This document shows positions 25,422-34,440 of a DNA stretch of 64,000 nucleotides, one piece after another (within the stretch, counting starts at the first letter, position 1; every line of letters begins with the position of its first letter). This DNA is from a virus. The stretch lies in IMG/VR virus record IMGVR_UViG_3300030419_008158, positions 62,001 to 126,000 of that record; one strand, written 5' to 3'. Under the pieces are notes generated by a model. That model ran no database searches. It was not told the DNA's origin and saw nothing but the letters and a program-made list of their open reading frames with translations. The translations under genes were made by a program, and so were the position numbers.

Positions 25422-25796
25422 CTATTCCATTTCGAGAGTATGATTCATTCGATAATAAGCAACTTTTCTCGGAGAATTAGATGTTGATTGAATCAGCTCT
25501 ACATTATCAGACATTGAAACATCTGTCAATTTAAGCGCATTTCCAGATGCCTCTTTGAAATCTTTCTTCAATTTTGTAACATAATCTAAGAGGCGAGAGT
25601 GCGACTCTTCTTTGCAGCGATTTACCTGCTCTGTAAGGCCGGTCTCAGATACAAAATGAACTAATGTTGTATATTTGAGAGTCATCGTATTACCCGCAAG
25701 ATCACACTTTATAGAATAATCACCTGCAGGTGATGACATCTTTCCGTAAGTTGTGTTGACTAAGTTTCCTAATACGTTCACATCATTGAATGTCAT
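25422..25796 (-). CDS. Hypothetical protein between the recombination and packaging genes
   Basis: Start ATG 25796 is set by AAGGA 7-8 bases upstream, giving 124 residues. It has a beta-rich first half (NVLGNLVNTTYG, YSIKCDLAGNTMTLKYTTLVHF) and a helical centre with KLKKDFKEASG. The basic/aromatic end reads SPRKVAYYRMNHTLE. It is compact and probably a single domain, but I do not recognise the family. It overlaps nothing and sits five bases before terminase, so it is probably cotranscribed with the packaging genes. Confidence 0.75.
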   Translation of the reverse strand: MTFNDVNVLGNLVNTTYGKMSSPAGDYSIKCDLAGNTMTLKYTTLVHFVSETGLTEQVNRCKEESHSRLLDYVTKLKKDFKEASGNALKLTDVSMSDNVELIQSTSNSPRKVAYYRMNHTLEME

Positions 25797-25798
25797 AA

Positions 25799-26020
25799 TC
25801 ATTTCCTTGCAATTTTTGGTCGCCAACCACTGTTCCATTTATCAGCATTCGGGTAGTAGTAAGTATCTACACAATCAGAACATGCACCGTGTTCCAAGAA
25901 CGTATTCATGTCAACATCATCTTTAAGGACAATTTTGCACACTTGGCAAACGTGTGCCTTCTCATAGCGGTCTACCACAAGACGATAACTTCCTCTAAAG
26001 GAATGTGACTTTTGAGTCAT
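25799..26020 (-). CDS. Small zinc-ribbon-like protein
   Basis: A protein of about 73 residues from ATG 26020 (an ATG at 26050 is an alternative; neither has a good SD). Two Cys pairs, CQVC and CSDC, separated by about 20 residues look like a single treble-clef or zinc-ribbon site. The end is aromatic and basic (YYYPNADKWNSGWRPKIARK). Its start lies inside the end of the gp47-46 fusion gene, so it is translationally coupled to it. A nucleic-acid or protein adaptor role is possible, but there is no direct evidence. Confidence 0.65.
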   Translation of the reverse strand: MTQKSHSFRGSYRLVVDRYEKAHVCQVCKIVLKDDVDMNTFLEHGACSDCVDTYYYPNADKWNSGWRPKIARK

Positions 26021-29000
26021 GACCTTTGCTTGCTGAGATTTCAATGACATTGTCGACCACGTCCTTTACTGTATCTACATGTGATATGATTAATATTGTT
26101 TTGAAAGTTTTTGTTAAACTTCTTAGAAGAGCAGTACAGGACTCAATATTTGATGAATCAAGTGCGCCAAATCCCTCGTCAATAATCAACATATCAGACT
26201 TTGGAAGGGAAGAAACTCTTATAAGTGCTGTTCTAATAGCTAGAGATGCCATCATCTTTTCCATCCCGCTGCAACACTCAATAATTCTTCTAGAATCACC
26301 GTAGTCAAGTATGATGTCCATTCCTTTGTTATCAGATTCTAACTCTACTGTAAACCCTGTTACACCAGTAAGAATATTTGCAATCTCTCTATTGATTACA
26401 GGAAGCTTTCTCTTGACGATCTGTAGAGGAATTCCATCTCGGCTCAAAGACTTATTGAGCAAGCTCAAAACTGTATATTGTAAATTATTTTCTTCGTAGC
26501 ATATACGATCTTTTCTTAGCTGTTTAATCTCTGCGGTCAGCAATCCGATTCGCTCTGAAAGGCTTTGAATTTTTCTTTTTGCTTCATCTCGTTTATCTTG
26601 AGCAATTTTTCTTTTCTTTACAAGAACATCTCTCTGCTTTGCTGTTTCTTCATCACACTGATTTACTCTCATTTTATCCAAAATAGAAGATGCCTTTATT
26701 TTTTCCTGTTCTGTGCTTCTAATTCTGGATTCTAATCTGACAGATTCTAGATTGATAGTTGAAATTCTCTGGCGAATGTGGGATATTTTTTGATCATGAT
26801 CTTCTTTTTCTCGTAGCTTTTCATCGACATTCTCCTTCAATAGCTTCTTCATCTCTGACTTAAGTGCCCTTACATATTTTCTGGACTTGTTCAAGCCTTC
26901 TTGCTTTTCAAGCATTGATTTTTCTGCTTTTTTTGCACTGATTATGTACTTGCACGACGGAAAAGAGTCTCCGCACGGAACATTAGAAAGCTTTTTTACT
27001 TCTCGCTTGTCAGATTTTAGTTGTGCAGCTTTTGTCTCAACCTCTCCAATTGATGTAAGCAACACCTTCTCTGTCTCTGTTATTTGTGTCTTTACTTCTC
27101 TCAATCGATCATGGTCAATTTCTGAAGCTTGACTTGTAAGGCTCTCCATAGACTCCCGGAGTGTTTCTTTTTCGATCTTTTTGGAGTCTAAATCAGCTGT
27201 CATCGCGACAAACTCAGACTCAAGCTGTTTTGCCTTTTCTTCTTGATCTTTTACTTCGGAAGCTGTATATTTCTCATCTCCTGGTTGACTCTCTAAGGAT
27301 AAATTTAGTCCACTCAAAATTTCGTTTATCTTTTCAAGCGCTTGTACTTCATCTTCTCTTTCTTTTTTTCTCGCTTCTATTTTTGTCTTTTTGTCATAAA
27401 TTTGAGCATCAAACTCTTTTTCAGGAAGCTTTGCAAGCGCAGATTTTGCAGCTGTAACTTCGATCTTCAACACATTTTGAAGTTGGTCTAGTATGTCAAG
27501 TCTTAAAAATTTTGCCAAAATTGTTTTTCTTTCAGCTGATCCGTGCTTTACAAACCTATTGATGTCTCCTTGTGATGCCAGCGATGTTAAGAGAAAATCA
27601 TCCAGTGTCCCTATTTTTTGTCTCAATATTTTTTCAGTTTGTCGACGCTGCTCATCGGAAAGATCTTTTACTGGTGTTCCTGTGTCGTCACACTCAAACA
27701 GATTTAAATGAGTTGTAGCGCTAACTTGCCCTTTTCTGTTTGTCTTTTTTACTGTCTGTCTATCAATAAGGATATTTTTTCCTTTTTTACTCACAACTGC
27801 TTTGACACGACAGTGATTTTTTCTAGCATTGACAACATGCATGCTTTTCATGGGCCCTCTATCTGTACCATTAAAGAGCGCATATGTTAGCGCGCCGCAG
27901 ATAGATGATTTACCACTCCTGTTTTTTCCAAAAATTCCCGTAATTCCAGTGGAAGAATCAAAATTTACAATATTGTCGTCGCCATACCCAAAAATATTTT
28001 CAAACTCTATCTTTCTAACCGACCATCTACCAGATGCAACATCATCAGAAATTTTTGCCTTATTCCAAGCATCTGCAAGAGATTTTGACATCAAATCTAG
28101 AGTTCTGTCGCTTAAATCTGTGTTCGAATAGTAATCTTTCACCAAAGACCAGACTGACTCATAGCTGTCCAGGGCTTCATTGTCTTCAATCATTTCGTCT
28201 GAAATTTGTCTAGCATCTTCAGTTTCTTCTGTTTTAAAGACTACTTCTTCTGGCGAGGAAACACCTTTTATTGCTGCCCTTATCTGTGTTCTTTCTGCCT
28301 GTGTTACATTCTCGCTCACCCTAATTCTAAATCTGGATCTTTCAGGGTTTTCTTCTACCAGTGTCTGTAAATCATCAATATCCCCTGTGTACTTTAGTGT
28401 GACAAAAGGGGAGTTGTGATAAACTTGAATATGCTTTGCTCGAAACTCTTTTTTATCAATTACCCAAAACAAGAATCCTTTGTCGGGAGTTTCGCCATAA
28501 TTTTGCTGTATTGTAGAGCCGCAATACGCCACTCTGTCTGTCAAGAATTGTTGTTTATGAATATCACCCAAAAGCGTGTAGTCAAAATCTTTGAAAAAGT
28601 CGACACTAGTAGAGCTTTCTAGAGACCAGTTTTCATCTGTTTTTGATCCGTGCACTGGTCCGTGAAATGTAGCTATGTTGATCTTGTTGGGATCGGGCAC
28701 AACAAACTCCCACCCCTTTTCATCAAAACAACTAAAGACACATAAATTATATTCGTTCGTAATAGGGTAGACTCCGGATTTTTTATAGAGTTTGATTCGG
28801 CAATCATCAATGGCATTTATTATCGGTGTGATTGCATCCTCTCTATCCGGATTTAAAATAAGACCGTCATGATTTCCTAAGGTGACATGGACCTCAGAAA
28901 TTTCTACCAGACTTCTAAACCACCATGTTAAATGACTTATAAGCTCCGGAGAGATACCCTGTGTCTTAGAGTGGACAATATCGCCCGCAATAAGAATAAT

Positions 29001-29114
29001 GTCTGGCTGTAATATCCTAAGTTTTTTATATGCATCTTCAAAGCTCTTCCTGTACTCATCATGTCGAGTCAAACTTCTCCAATGAACATCTCCAAAGTGA
29101 GCAATTTTAATCAT
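25995..29114 (-). CDS. Single-chain Mre11-Rad50 (gp47-gp46 fusion) recombination nuclease
   Basis: A 1039-residue fusion. Residues 1-230 are a calcineurin-type nuclease: FGDVHW (Asp9, His11), GDIVHS (Asp45), GNHDG (81-84), HGPVHG (151) and GDIHK (183-187). From about 365 there is an SMC/Rad50 ATPase with Walker A GKNRSGKS (396-403), a long coiled coil to about 900, and a hook PCGDSFPSC near 705. It ends with the signature CSGMEK, Walker B LIIDEGFGALD and a switch ISHVD. In T4 and in bacterial SbcDC these are separate subunits. The complex resects DNA ends in recombination-dependent replication. The frame is uninterrupted, so this is a true fusion. It overlaps the primase stop by ATGA. Confidence 0.95.
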   Translation of the reverse strand: MIKIAHFGDVHWRSLTRHDEYRKSFEDAYKKLRILQPDIILIAGDIVHSKTQGISPELISHLTWWFRSLVEISEVHVTLGNHDGLILNPDREDAITPIINAIDDCRIKLYKKSGVYPITNEYNLCVFSCFDEKGWEFVVPDPNKINIATFHGPVHGSKTDENWSLESSTSVDFFKDFDYTLLGDIHKQQFLTDRVAYCGSTIQQNYGETPDKGFLFWVIDKKEFRAKHIQVYHNSPFVTLKYTGDIDDLQTLVEENPERSRFRIRVSENVTQAERTQIRAAIKGVSSPEEVVFKTEETEDARQISDEMIEDNEALDSYESVWSLVKDYYSNTDLSDRTLDLMSKSLADAWNKAKISDDVASGRWSVRKIEFENIFGYGDDNIVNFDSSTGITGIFGKNRSGKSSICGALTYALFNGTDRGPMKSMHVVNARKNHCRVKAVVSKKGKNILIDRQTVKKTNRKGQVSATTHLNLFECDDTGTPVKDLSDEQRRQTEKILRQKIGTLDDFLLTSLASQGDINRFVKHGSAERKTILAKFLRLDILDQLQNVLKIEVTAAKSALAKLPEKEFDAQIYDKKTKIEARKKEREDEVQALEKINEILSGLNLSLESQPGDEKYTASEVKDQEEKAKQLESEFVAMTADLDSKKIEKETLRESMESLTSQASEIDHDRLREVKTQITETEKVLLTSIGEVETKAAQLKSDKREVKKLSNVPCGDSFPSCKYIISAKKAEKSMLEKQEGLNKSRKYVRALKSEMKKLLKENVDEKLREKEDHDQKISHIRQRISTINLESVRLESRIRSTEQEKIKASSILDKMRVNQCDEETAKQRDVLVKKRKIAQDKRDEAKRKIQSLSERIGLLTAEIKQLRKDRICYEENNLQYTVLSLLNKSLSRDGIPLQIVKRKLPVINREIANILTGVTGFTVELESDNKGMDIILDYGDSRRIIECCSGMEKMMASLAIRTALIRVSSLPKSDMLIIDEGFGALDSSNIESCTALLRSLTKTFKTILIISHVDTVKDVVDNVIEISASKGHDSKVTFL

Positions 29115-30067
29115 AACAAAGACCCACTCTTAATACTCGAAATTTTATGACTAATTAGCTCTTCATTTGTCCAAATTTTTGCTTTTGAAATTACACTCAT
29201 TACGCTTTTTTTCGTCCTGTCTCCCAAATCTTTTCCTGCAACTGAAACTCTATAGACTTCGCACCCTGCCATGTCAAGGCGTTTACAAACTTGATGTGAT
29301 TTTTCATCTGCATCTTCATCAAAACATACAATGACAGTCGACCGATTTTTTACAAGATTTTTGTAAAGCAAAGAAGATTTCGACAATGTTGATCCTAGCG
29401 CCACTGCTGTGTTATCCGGGCACTTTACAGCATCGAAAACCCCTTCAACTAAAATTATAGGCTGTTTCCAGTCCAAATCTATCTCATTAAAAATGATAGT
29501 ACTTTTTGGAACCTTTGCATTATTATACTTGAACTTTGTCTCATCTATACATCTTGCAACATAATAATTCAGCTTGCCTGTATTGTCAAATGACGGAAAA
29601 ATTGCTTTTCTTCGAAAGTAAAAGTTGTTTGAAACACAAATTCGCCAGCGATACATGTCCAATCTAGAGAGACCACGAGACAACAAATAGCTGTAAACTG
29701 CCCGAAAATCCGGATCAACAATATTGTCTGTTATCAACATTATATCATCTGGAAGATCAACCGGATCTATTTCAACTTCTTTTTTATCTATCGTGTGACC
29801 AACGTCACAAGAAAATATTTCACGACAGTTTTTGTAGTATTTTTTTGCATACTTTCTAAAAAGAAAACCTATGTTCTTTCCTGAAGTGTTGCACACCCAA
29901 CAGTTATACCACCCAGTATCTAGCGCAATATACAGCTTTTTTTTATCTTTTCTAGCGTCGTTACATTCCGGACATGAAACATGAACATTTTTACCATCAG
30001 TCTCTAGAAAACCTTTTCCAAACGCGCTCTCTATTAACTTTAATTTTTTCGACTTCTCTAGATTCAC
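29111..30067 (-). CDS. 61: DNA primase (DnaG-type, gp61-like)
   Basis: A 318-residue primase with an N-terminal zinc-binding domain (CPEC at 32-35, CWVC at 56-59). A TOPRIM catalytic core follows, with LVEGVFDAV (Glu209) and CFDEDAD (Asp250 and Asp252). It lays RNA primers for lagging-strand synthesis, normally with a gp41-type helicase that is not in this window. The start is GTG 30067, which overlaps the upstream TAG by one base (TAGTG) and has no good SD, so reinitiation is likely. Length is close to T4 gp61 (342). Confidence 0.92.
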   Translation of the reverse strand: MNLEKSKKLKLIESAFGKGFLETDGKNVHVSCPECNDARKDKKKLYIALDTGWYNCWVCNTSGKNIGFLFRKYAKKYYKNCREIFSCDVGHTIDKKEVEIDPVDLPDDIMLITDNIVDPDFRAVYSYLLSRGLSRLDMYRWRICVSNNFYFRRKAIFPSFDNTGKLNYYVARCIDETKFKYNNAKVPKSTIIFNEIDLDWKQPIILVEGVFDAVKCPDNTAVALGSTLSKSSLLYKNLVKNRSTVIVCFDEDADEKSHQVCKRLDMAGCEVYRVSVAGKDLGDRTKKSVMSVISKAKIWTNEELISHKISSIKSGSLL

Positions 30068-30657
30068 TAAATAATTGTAGGATCTAGATCCTCAATGTTC
30101 AAATAATCACAGCCCCACAATGCCATGACAAATGAGTCAGCTATGTCATAGCAAAAATCTTCTTTTCTTTCTTTTCCCTTGTTCGGACCTGATTTTAGTA
30201 TTTTAGTGGGCCAGGAAAAATTTACCATGTCAGGATGCAAAGAAACCCAGTTCAAAACCTGCTCTTTTGTGCTCACATCAGATTTTCTATCAATCTTGAG
30301 ACCCACTTTGTTTCTGACGGAAATTACATTGCCTAAAACAACTGGCGCATTTAACGTGCTTCGAGCAATCCAGCTAATGGCGCCGTTGAATCGATTTAGC
30401 GTACATATTGTTCTAGCAGACGACATATTCCTTCTAAATGCCTGCAAAGATTCTTCAATTACAATGACGTCTATCTTGTGATCTAGAGAAAGGACTTTAA
30501 GTACATCACGAACCTCGCAGGATTTCACGTAAAGACCTTTTTTCTTACTTAGGGGTATTGCCATGGTCACAAGGACTCGATGTCTCTGCGGGCCCTCTGT
30601 GTCCATTATGCAAATACCCACATTCGATGTTGATACATCTAAACCTAATACTTTCAA
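30067..30657 (-). CDS. RuvC-like Holliday junction resolvase
   Basis: A 196-residue RNase H-fold protein. The first strand carries GLDVSTSNVG (Asp7), the second acid is in IVIEES (Glu68/69), and the last acids lie in the helix DIADSFVMAL (Asp171, Asp174). This is the catalytic set of RuvC-family resolvases. It probably replaces the T4 endonuclease VII function of clearing branches before packaging. The start must be TTG 30657, because no later start keeps Asp7; this TTG overlaps the upstream stop as TTGA. The stop overlaps the primase start. Confidence 0.85.
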   Translation of the reverse strand: MKVLGLDVSTSNVGICIMDTEGPQRHRVLVTMAIPLSKKKGLYVKSCEVRDVLKVLSLDHKIDVIVIEESLQAFRRNMSSARTICTLNRFNGAISWIARSTLNAPVVLGNVISVRNKVGLKIDRKSDVSTKEQVLNWVSLHPDMVNFSWPTKILKSGPNKGKERKEDFCYDIADSFVMALWGCDYLNIEDLDPTII

Positions 30658-33143
30658 AAATCCATCCGAAGCCTTACAGTAAACCTATCCCCGTCTCTTT
30701 TTACTACAGGTTGAGAAAAATTAGCTCTTCCAACAACATTTAAATTGCTGTCATGAAGCTGCACACCTGTCAAATATACGAATTCTTCTGCTATTTCATT
30801 TGGGCTGTCAGTCGGTACTAACTTTCTATAAGCAGGATTTGACGAAGAATTAATGAGGCCCTTATCTGCTAAAACATTTATTTCTAAAACGTGAATATTT
30901 CTTTGTCCTTCAAAAGACAATTCCCAAGCATCTGATCCGAACAAAGGAAGGTTTGGTGACTTTATGACAATGATTCCCTCTTCGTATATGACATTGCCGA
31001 CTGATGCCCAATGAGCATGCGGAGTAACAGAGTCCGCTCGATACAAGTTTCCAAATCCGTCATCTCTTAGAGTTATTTGCATTCTTCCGGCGCTTCCAGT
31101 CACTGCTAAATCTTTTATAGTGACAGATTCTGGTTTTATTTGATCACCATAAAACATATTAGACACATCAAAAAATACAACTTGGTTAGAACTGGGGTCT
31201 TTTGTTCTCTGCAGGATTGTAAGAATGCTTCCCGCAGCTGCCGATGGGTCTTCGGGTGGAGCACTAAGAACAGGAGTTAAAATTGTTCCTAGCGGGCTAC
31301 TTGACAAAACATCTCTTGGATCATTTGCATTTGGCAGACTAGCCGTAGACACCATGTCATTCAAGTCAATTCTAGAAAGGTCAAATACACCAAAATCATC
31401 CTTAAATTTATCTAAATCAGAGCCAGCAACTGCACTTTTATGTGTTCCTGTGAGTAGCATTTGAAAATTTGGAGTAAATTTTCCATTGTCGCACGGCAAA
31501 ACTGTGATATTTCTTTTTCTATTGCTTCCTGCTTCATAAATAAAATAGTTGGCTGTTTTCGCGACTGGTGTGGTCTCTTCAACCCTTTGGGCTTCTAAAC
31601 CTATTGGTCTAGGATATAATCCTCTCACAAACTCTCTTGTAAAGTTAGGAAGATTTATTTCATGGCCTCCGACTCCGAAGGACATCGCGACATTGAACGG
31701 ATCATCAGAAGAGCCCTCTGAATAAAAGAAGGGTGTTTGATTGATGTAACGTGTGGGCGACACTTTGGTGAAAAACGGAGGCAAATAGAAAAGCAAGCCT
31801 CCAAAAGAACTTCCTGACAAGTAATGATTTGACCCTGTTACACCTATTCTCTTTTCATAAGGATCATATTCAAAGCCCTGAAGGGATGAAGTAAAAATTT
31901 GATCATTGTCTCTGTACGAATCAAAAATTTTCAAATCATGAATTTCAGCGTTTAGTGGGTGGCGCAGCTGGTACCCGGAAGGCTCTTGATCAGCAATTGA
32001 AGGAATATAAGCAGTTCCAAACTCTTGTGATGAATCTGAGTTGAAAAACCCTGCAATTTGATTGTCGCCTGTATTTTGTCCTTCATAAAAATTTCCAACA
32101 AACAGTGCGTCTGAATCGAACTGTGTGTTACTTCCCGTGTAAATCGGTGCCATAACAGAAGCAGATGTTATTACAAATTCTGACACTGTATGACTATCAA
32201 TTACAAAAGATCCCGTTCCGTTTTGAACTTCAGATCCGCCCCACCTAATCGAAACATGGTGCCAATTGTTCTTAGAAAGAGAATTATCAGGTGAAACAAA
32301 GAGAAATCCAGGGTCAGCAGAAGTGCCTGGTGCAGTTACACTATCGCCTGAAATTGTTATGTTTCTCGGTGAGATCTCAGCACTTTGACTTAACTGCAAA
32401 AGAAGTCTAAACCCATCTTTTTTTCCATCCAAGCCATATGATGTTCCGGTTACAAGACTTACAGCATACGATGAAGACATGTGAAGTATTGTGCCGGCAC
32501 CAAATTCGTCTCCAACATTTTCTTCACTGTATCTTGGGTTGATATAAAAGTCAAATGTGAAACTTGAGCTAGGGGCGTAAAAATTTGTATCTTCTAATGC
32601 AACTGTTCCTGTTCCTGCCGGGTAAATAAGTGCCGATCCTGTTGGCAGGTAAGAGCATGTAACAAAATTTAAGGAATGATAGTTTGTATATGAGTATTGT
32701 AGTGTTGGGTAAAGATTTCGATAGTATGGAAAAAGTGACTCTTTGACCACACGCTTTCTTTGAAAATCCGGATTTAGTCGAGCACCCGGCTCGAATCTTG
32801 TAACACTTTGCCTCTTGTCAAAAACTGAAGAAGATGGGATGGTGTTAACTTCTCCCATGTAGCTTTCAACTGATGCGTAAAAGTTTGAATTACTGGACAT
32901 AGCAAGAGCGTGTGCCCTGGTATTTTCAATCCCGGAATCATTGGCGGGATTTTTATCCAGACCTACGTCAGAAAAAACATCTTTTAATGTCGAAGATCCA
33001 TCAGAAAATAAAGGAAGTGTACCGCTAATCCCTTGGTTCACAGAGCTCGGAGCAGTCGAAGAGGCTGACGAGAATGTTCTTCTCGGATTTGCAAGTAGTG
33101 TATACCTCTCAATATTTTCCGGACTGATCCTTATGATTGACAT
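30654..33143 (-). CDS. Large virion protein with a LamG-like domain
   Basis: An 829-residue structural protein. Residues about 185-410 form a LamG/concanavalin-like beta-sandwich (SSFTFDFYINPRY, then KNNWHHVSIRWGG, then a DLKIFDSYR strand), typical of glycan-binding modules. The last 45 residues (VQLHDSNLNVVG, SQPVVKRDGD, RLRMDF-end) match the C-terminus of the neighbouring 418-residue protein. Both also begin with a RISPE(N/D)I motif, so the genes share end modules. Probably part of the baseplate periphery or a fibre that touches the host. It ends the structural block and overlaps the RuvC-like gene. Confidence 0.8.
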   Translation of the reverse strand: MSIIRISPENIERYTLLANPRRTFSSASSTAPSSVNQGISGTLPLFSDGSSTLKDVFSDVGLDKNPANDSGIENTRAHALAMSSNSNFYASVESYMGEVNTIPSSSVFDKRQSVTRFEPGARLNPDFQRKRVVKESLFPYYRNLYPTLQYSYTNYHSLNFVTCSYLPTGSALIYPAGTGTVALEDTNFYAPSSSFTFDFYINPRYSEENVGDEFGAGTILHMSSSYAVSLVTGTSYGLDGKKDGFRLLLQLSQSAEISPRNITISGDSVTAPGTSADPGFLFVSPDNSLSKNNWHHVSIRWGGSEVQNGTGSFVIDSHTVSEFVITSASVMAPIYTGSNTQFDSDALFVGNFYEGQNTGDNQIAGFFNSDSSQEFGTAYIPSIADQEPSGYQLRHPLNAEIHDLKIFDSYRDNDQIFTSSLQGFEYDPYEKRIGVTGSNHYLSGSSFGGLLFYLPPFFTKVSPTRYINQTPFFYSEGSSDDPFNVAMSFGVGGHEINLPNFTREFVRGLYPRPIGLEAQRVEETTPVAKTANYFIYEAGSNRKRNITVLPCDNGKFTPNFQMLLTGTHKSAVAGSDLDKFKDDFGVFDLSRIDLNDMVSTASLPNANDPRDVLSSSPLGTILTPVLSAPPEDPSAAAGSILTILQRTKDPSSNQVVFFDVSNMFYGDQIKPESVTIKDLAVTGSAGRMQITLRDDGFGNLYRADSVTPHAHWASVGNVIYEEGIIVIKSPNLPLFGSDAWELSFEGQRNIHVLEINVLADKGLINSSSNPAYRKLVPTDSPNEIAEEFVYLTGVQLHDSNLNVVGRANFSQPVVKRDGDRFTVRLRMDF

Positions 33144-33171
33144 ATGACCTCACGTTTTTCTCGCAAAACGA

Positions 33172-34428
33172 CTAGAAATCCAAGCGAATTCTAAACGTGA
33201 TATCCTTCTCGTCATTCTTTTCAATCGGCCTAGAAACTTTTGCCACTGCAAGAAGATTTCCAAACTCATCATGTAAACCAACTGTTGTAGGCATAGTAAA
33301 TGTTCTTTGTGTATCTTCTTGACCAGAATCGATTACGCGAATTCTACCTGCAGAATTCACAAATGTTGGATTTGTTGAATAGTTGAATTCGTCAGCAGTT
33401 GCCCTACAGAAAACTAAAGTTGAATTAATGTTTGTATTGTTTTGGAAAGTAGCTGCTGTTAAAGTTCCGGATTGGAACCGAGTGGATGCTATATGATCCA
33501 CAATGTTATCAATAGAAGCAGATGTAAAAAAGTCAGGAATTAATTTTGCAAACTGATTTTCTGTCGAACCAGGTTTCATATCACCCATTATCACTGTGCT
33601 ACCGGCGACAACAGAATCAATTGTTCCTGACATTTTCTGACTTCCGGAGAAAATTTTCGCGGCGTCTAAAACTACTGCTCCTATGTCATAGAATATAAGC
33701 CCTACAGATTCGTCTGTATTTGCAGCATTTCTAATATTTCCTACTGCGCCGCCAAACGTACGTTTTTGATTTGTTGAAGCACCAATATCGGTAAAAATTG
33801 CTGAGCCTGACGTCGAAGTTAGCTTGAGATTTTTAACGCCTCCAACATCAAGTGCCTCATCGTCGCTCTTGGTGGCTGCAGATGCGCTTTGATACATTCG
33901 AACAGCAAATGTCTCTCTTTTAATGCCGTCTCGAGCAAAAAGACGCTTAAAAGACATGAATACCGCGTTGTCAATTCTATCTGTAGAAACATCAGCAGGA
34001 GATGTGTTTATGGCAAAAGGAGAGTAGAATGCTTGATTTGCATCTCCTAGGAGTGTGCTAGCGTACTGTCGATAGATATCAACCTTTTCTCTCATCATCA
34101 GGCTAGAAGAGGGAAATAACATTTTTCCCGAACTATCTTCACCCGTCTTTGTGTCTTGAACAGTGTCACTTCCTGAAAAAAGCCCGACTGTCATATCTAA
34201 TATTGGGTTCGCTGTCTGGAGTGTGAAATCCTGATCGTAAATTGTCTGGAAAAGTGAAGAAGTTACACTTCCAGCTGCACCCGTAACAAATACTTGATAC
34301 GCGCGTCTCGTACTCGATCCAGAAACATCTTCCTGAACTACGTCGACCAGCTGATTTAGAACTGATCTTGTTACCTTTATATCTTCCGGTGAAATTCTTT
34401 TAAAACTACCACCAACTACTCTTGCCAT
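33172..34428 (-). CDS. Virion structural protein sharing end modules with the 829-residue protein
   Basis: A 418-residue beta-rich protein, with ATG 34428 behind AAGGGTGATATAAG. Its N-terminus has RISPEDIKVTRS, the centre has FKRLFARDGIKRETFAVRMY, and near the end it has ATADEFNYSTNPTF. The C-terminus is VGLHDEFGNLLAVAKVSRP followed by RIRLDF. Proteins with these blocks are common in T4-type marine phages as unassigned tail components. The C-terminal block is shared with the adjacent gene, suggesting a common docking or assembly element. No enzymatic motif is seen. Confidence 0.8.
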   Translation of the reverse strand: MARVVGGSFKRISPEDIKVTRSVLNQLVDVVQEDVSGSSTRRAYQVFVTGAAGSVTSSLFQTIYDQDFTLQTANPILDMTVGLFSGSDTVQDTKTGEDSSGKMLFPSSSLMMREKVDIYRQYASTLLGDANQAFYSPFAINTSPADVSTDRIDNAVFMSFKRLFARDGIKRETFAVRMYQSASAATKSDDEALDVGGVKNLKLTSTSGSAIFTDIGASTNQKRTFGGAVGNIRNAANTDESVGLIFYDIGAVVLDAAKIFSGSQKMSGTIDSVVAGSTVIMGDMKPGSTENQFAKLIPDFFTSASIDNIVDHIASTRFQSGTLTAATFQNNTNINSTLVFCRATADEFNYSTNPTFVNSAGRIRVIDSGQEDTQRTFTMPTTVGLHDEFGNLLAVAKVSRPIEKNDEKDITFRIRLDF

Positions 34429-34440
34429 CTTATATCACCC

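Noticed and set aside
30061-30072. ATTATTTAG resembling the junction motif before the primase gene
   Set aside because: It is the coding end (Ile-Ile-stop) of the RuvC-like gene and lacks the ATATTTAG core, so I did not count it.
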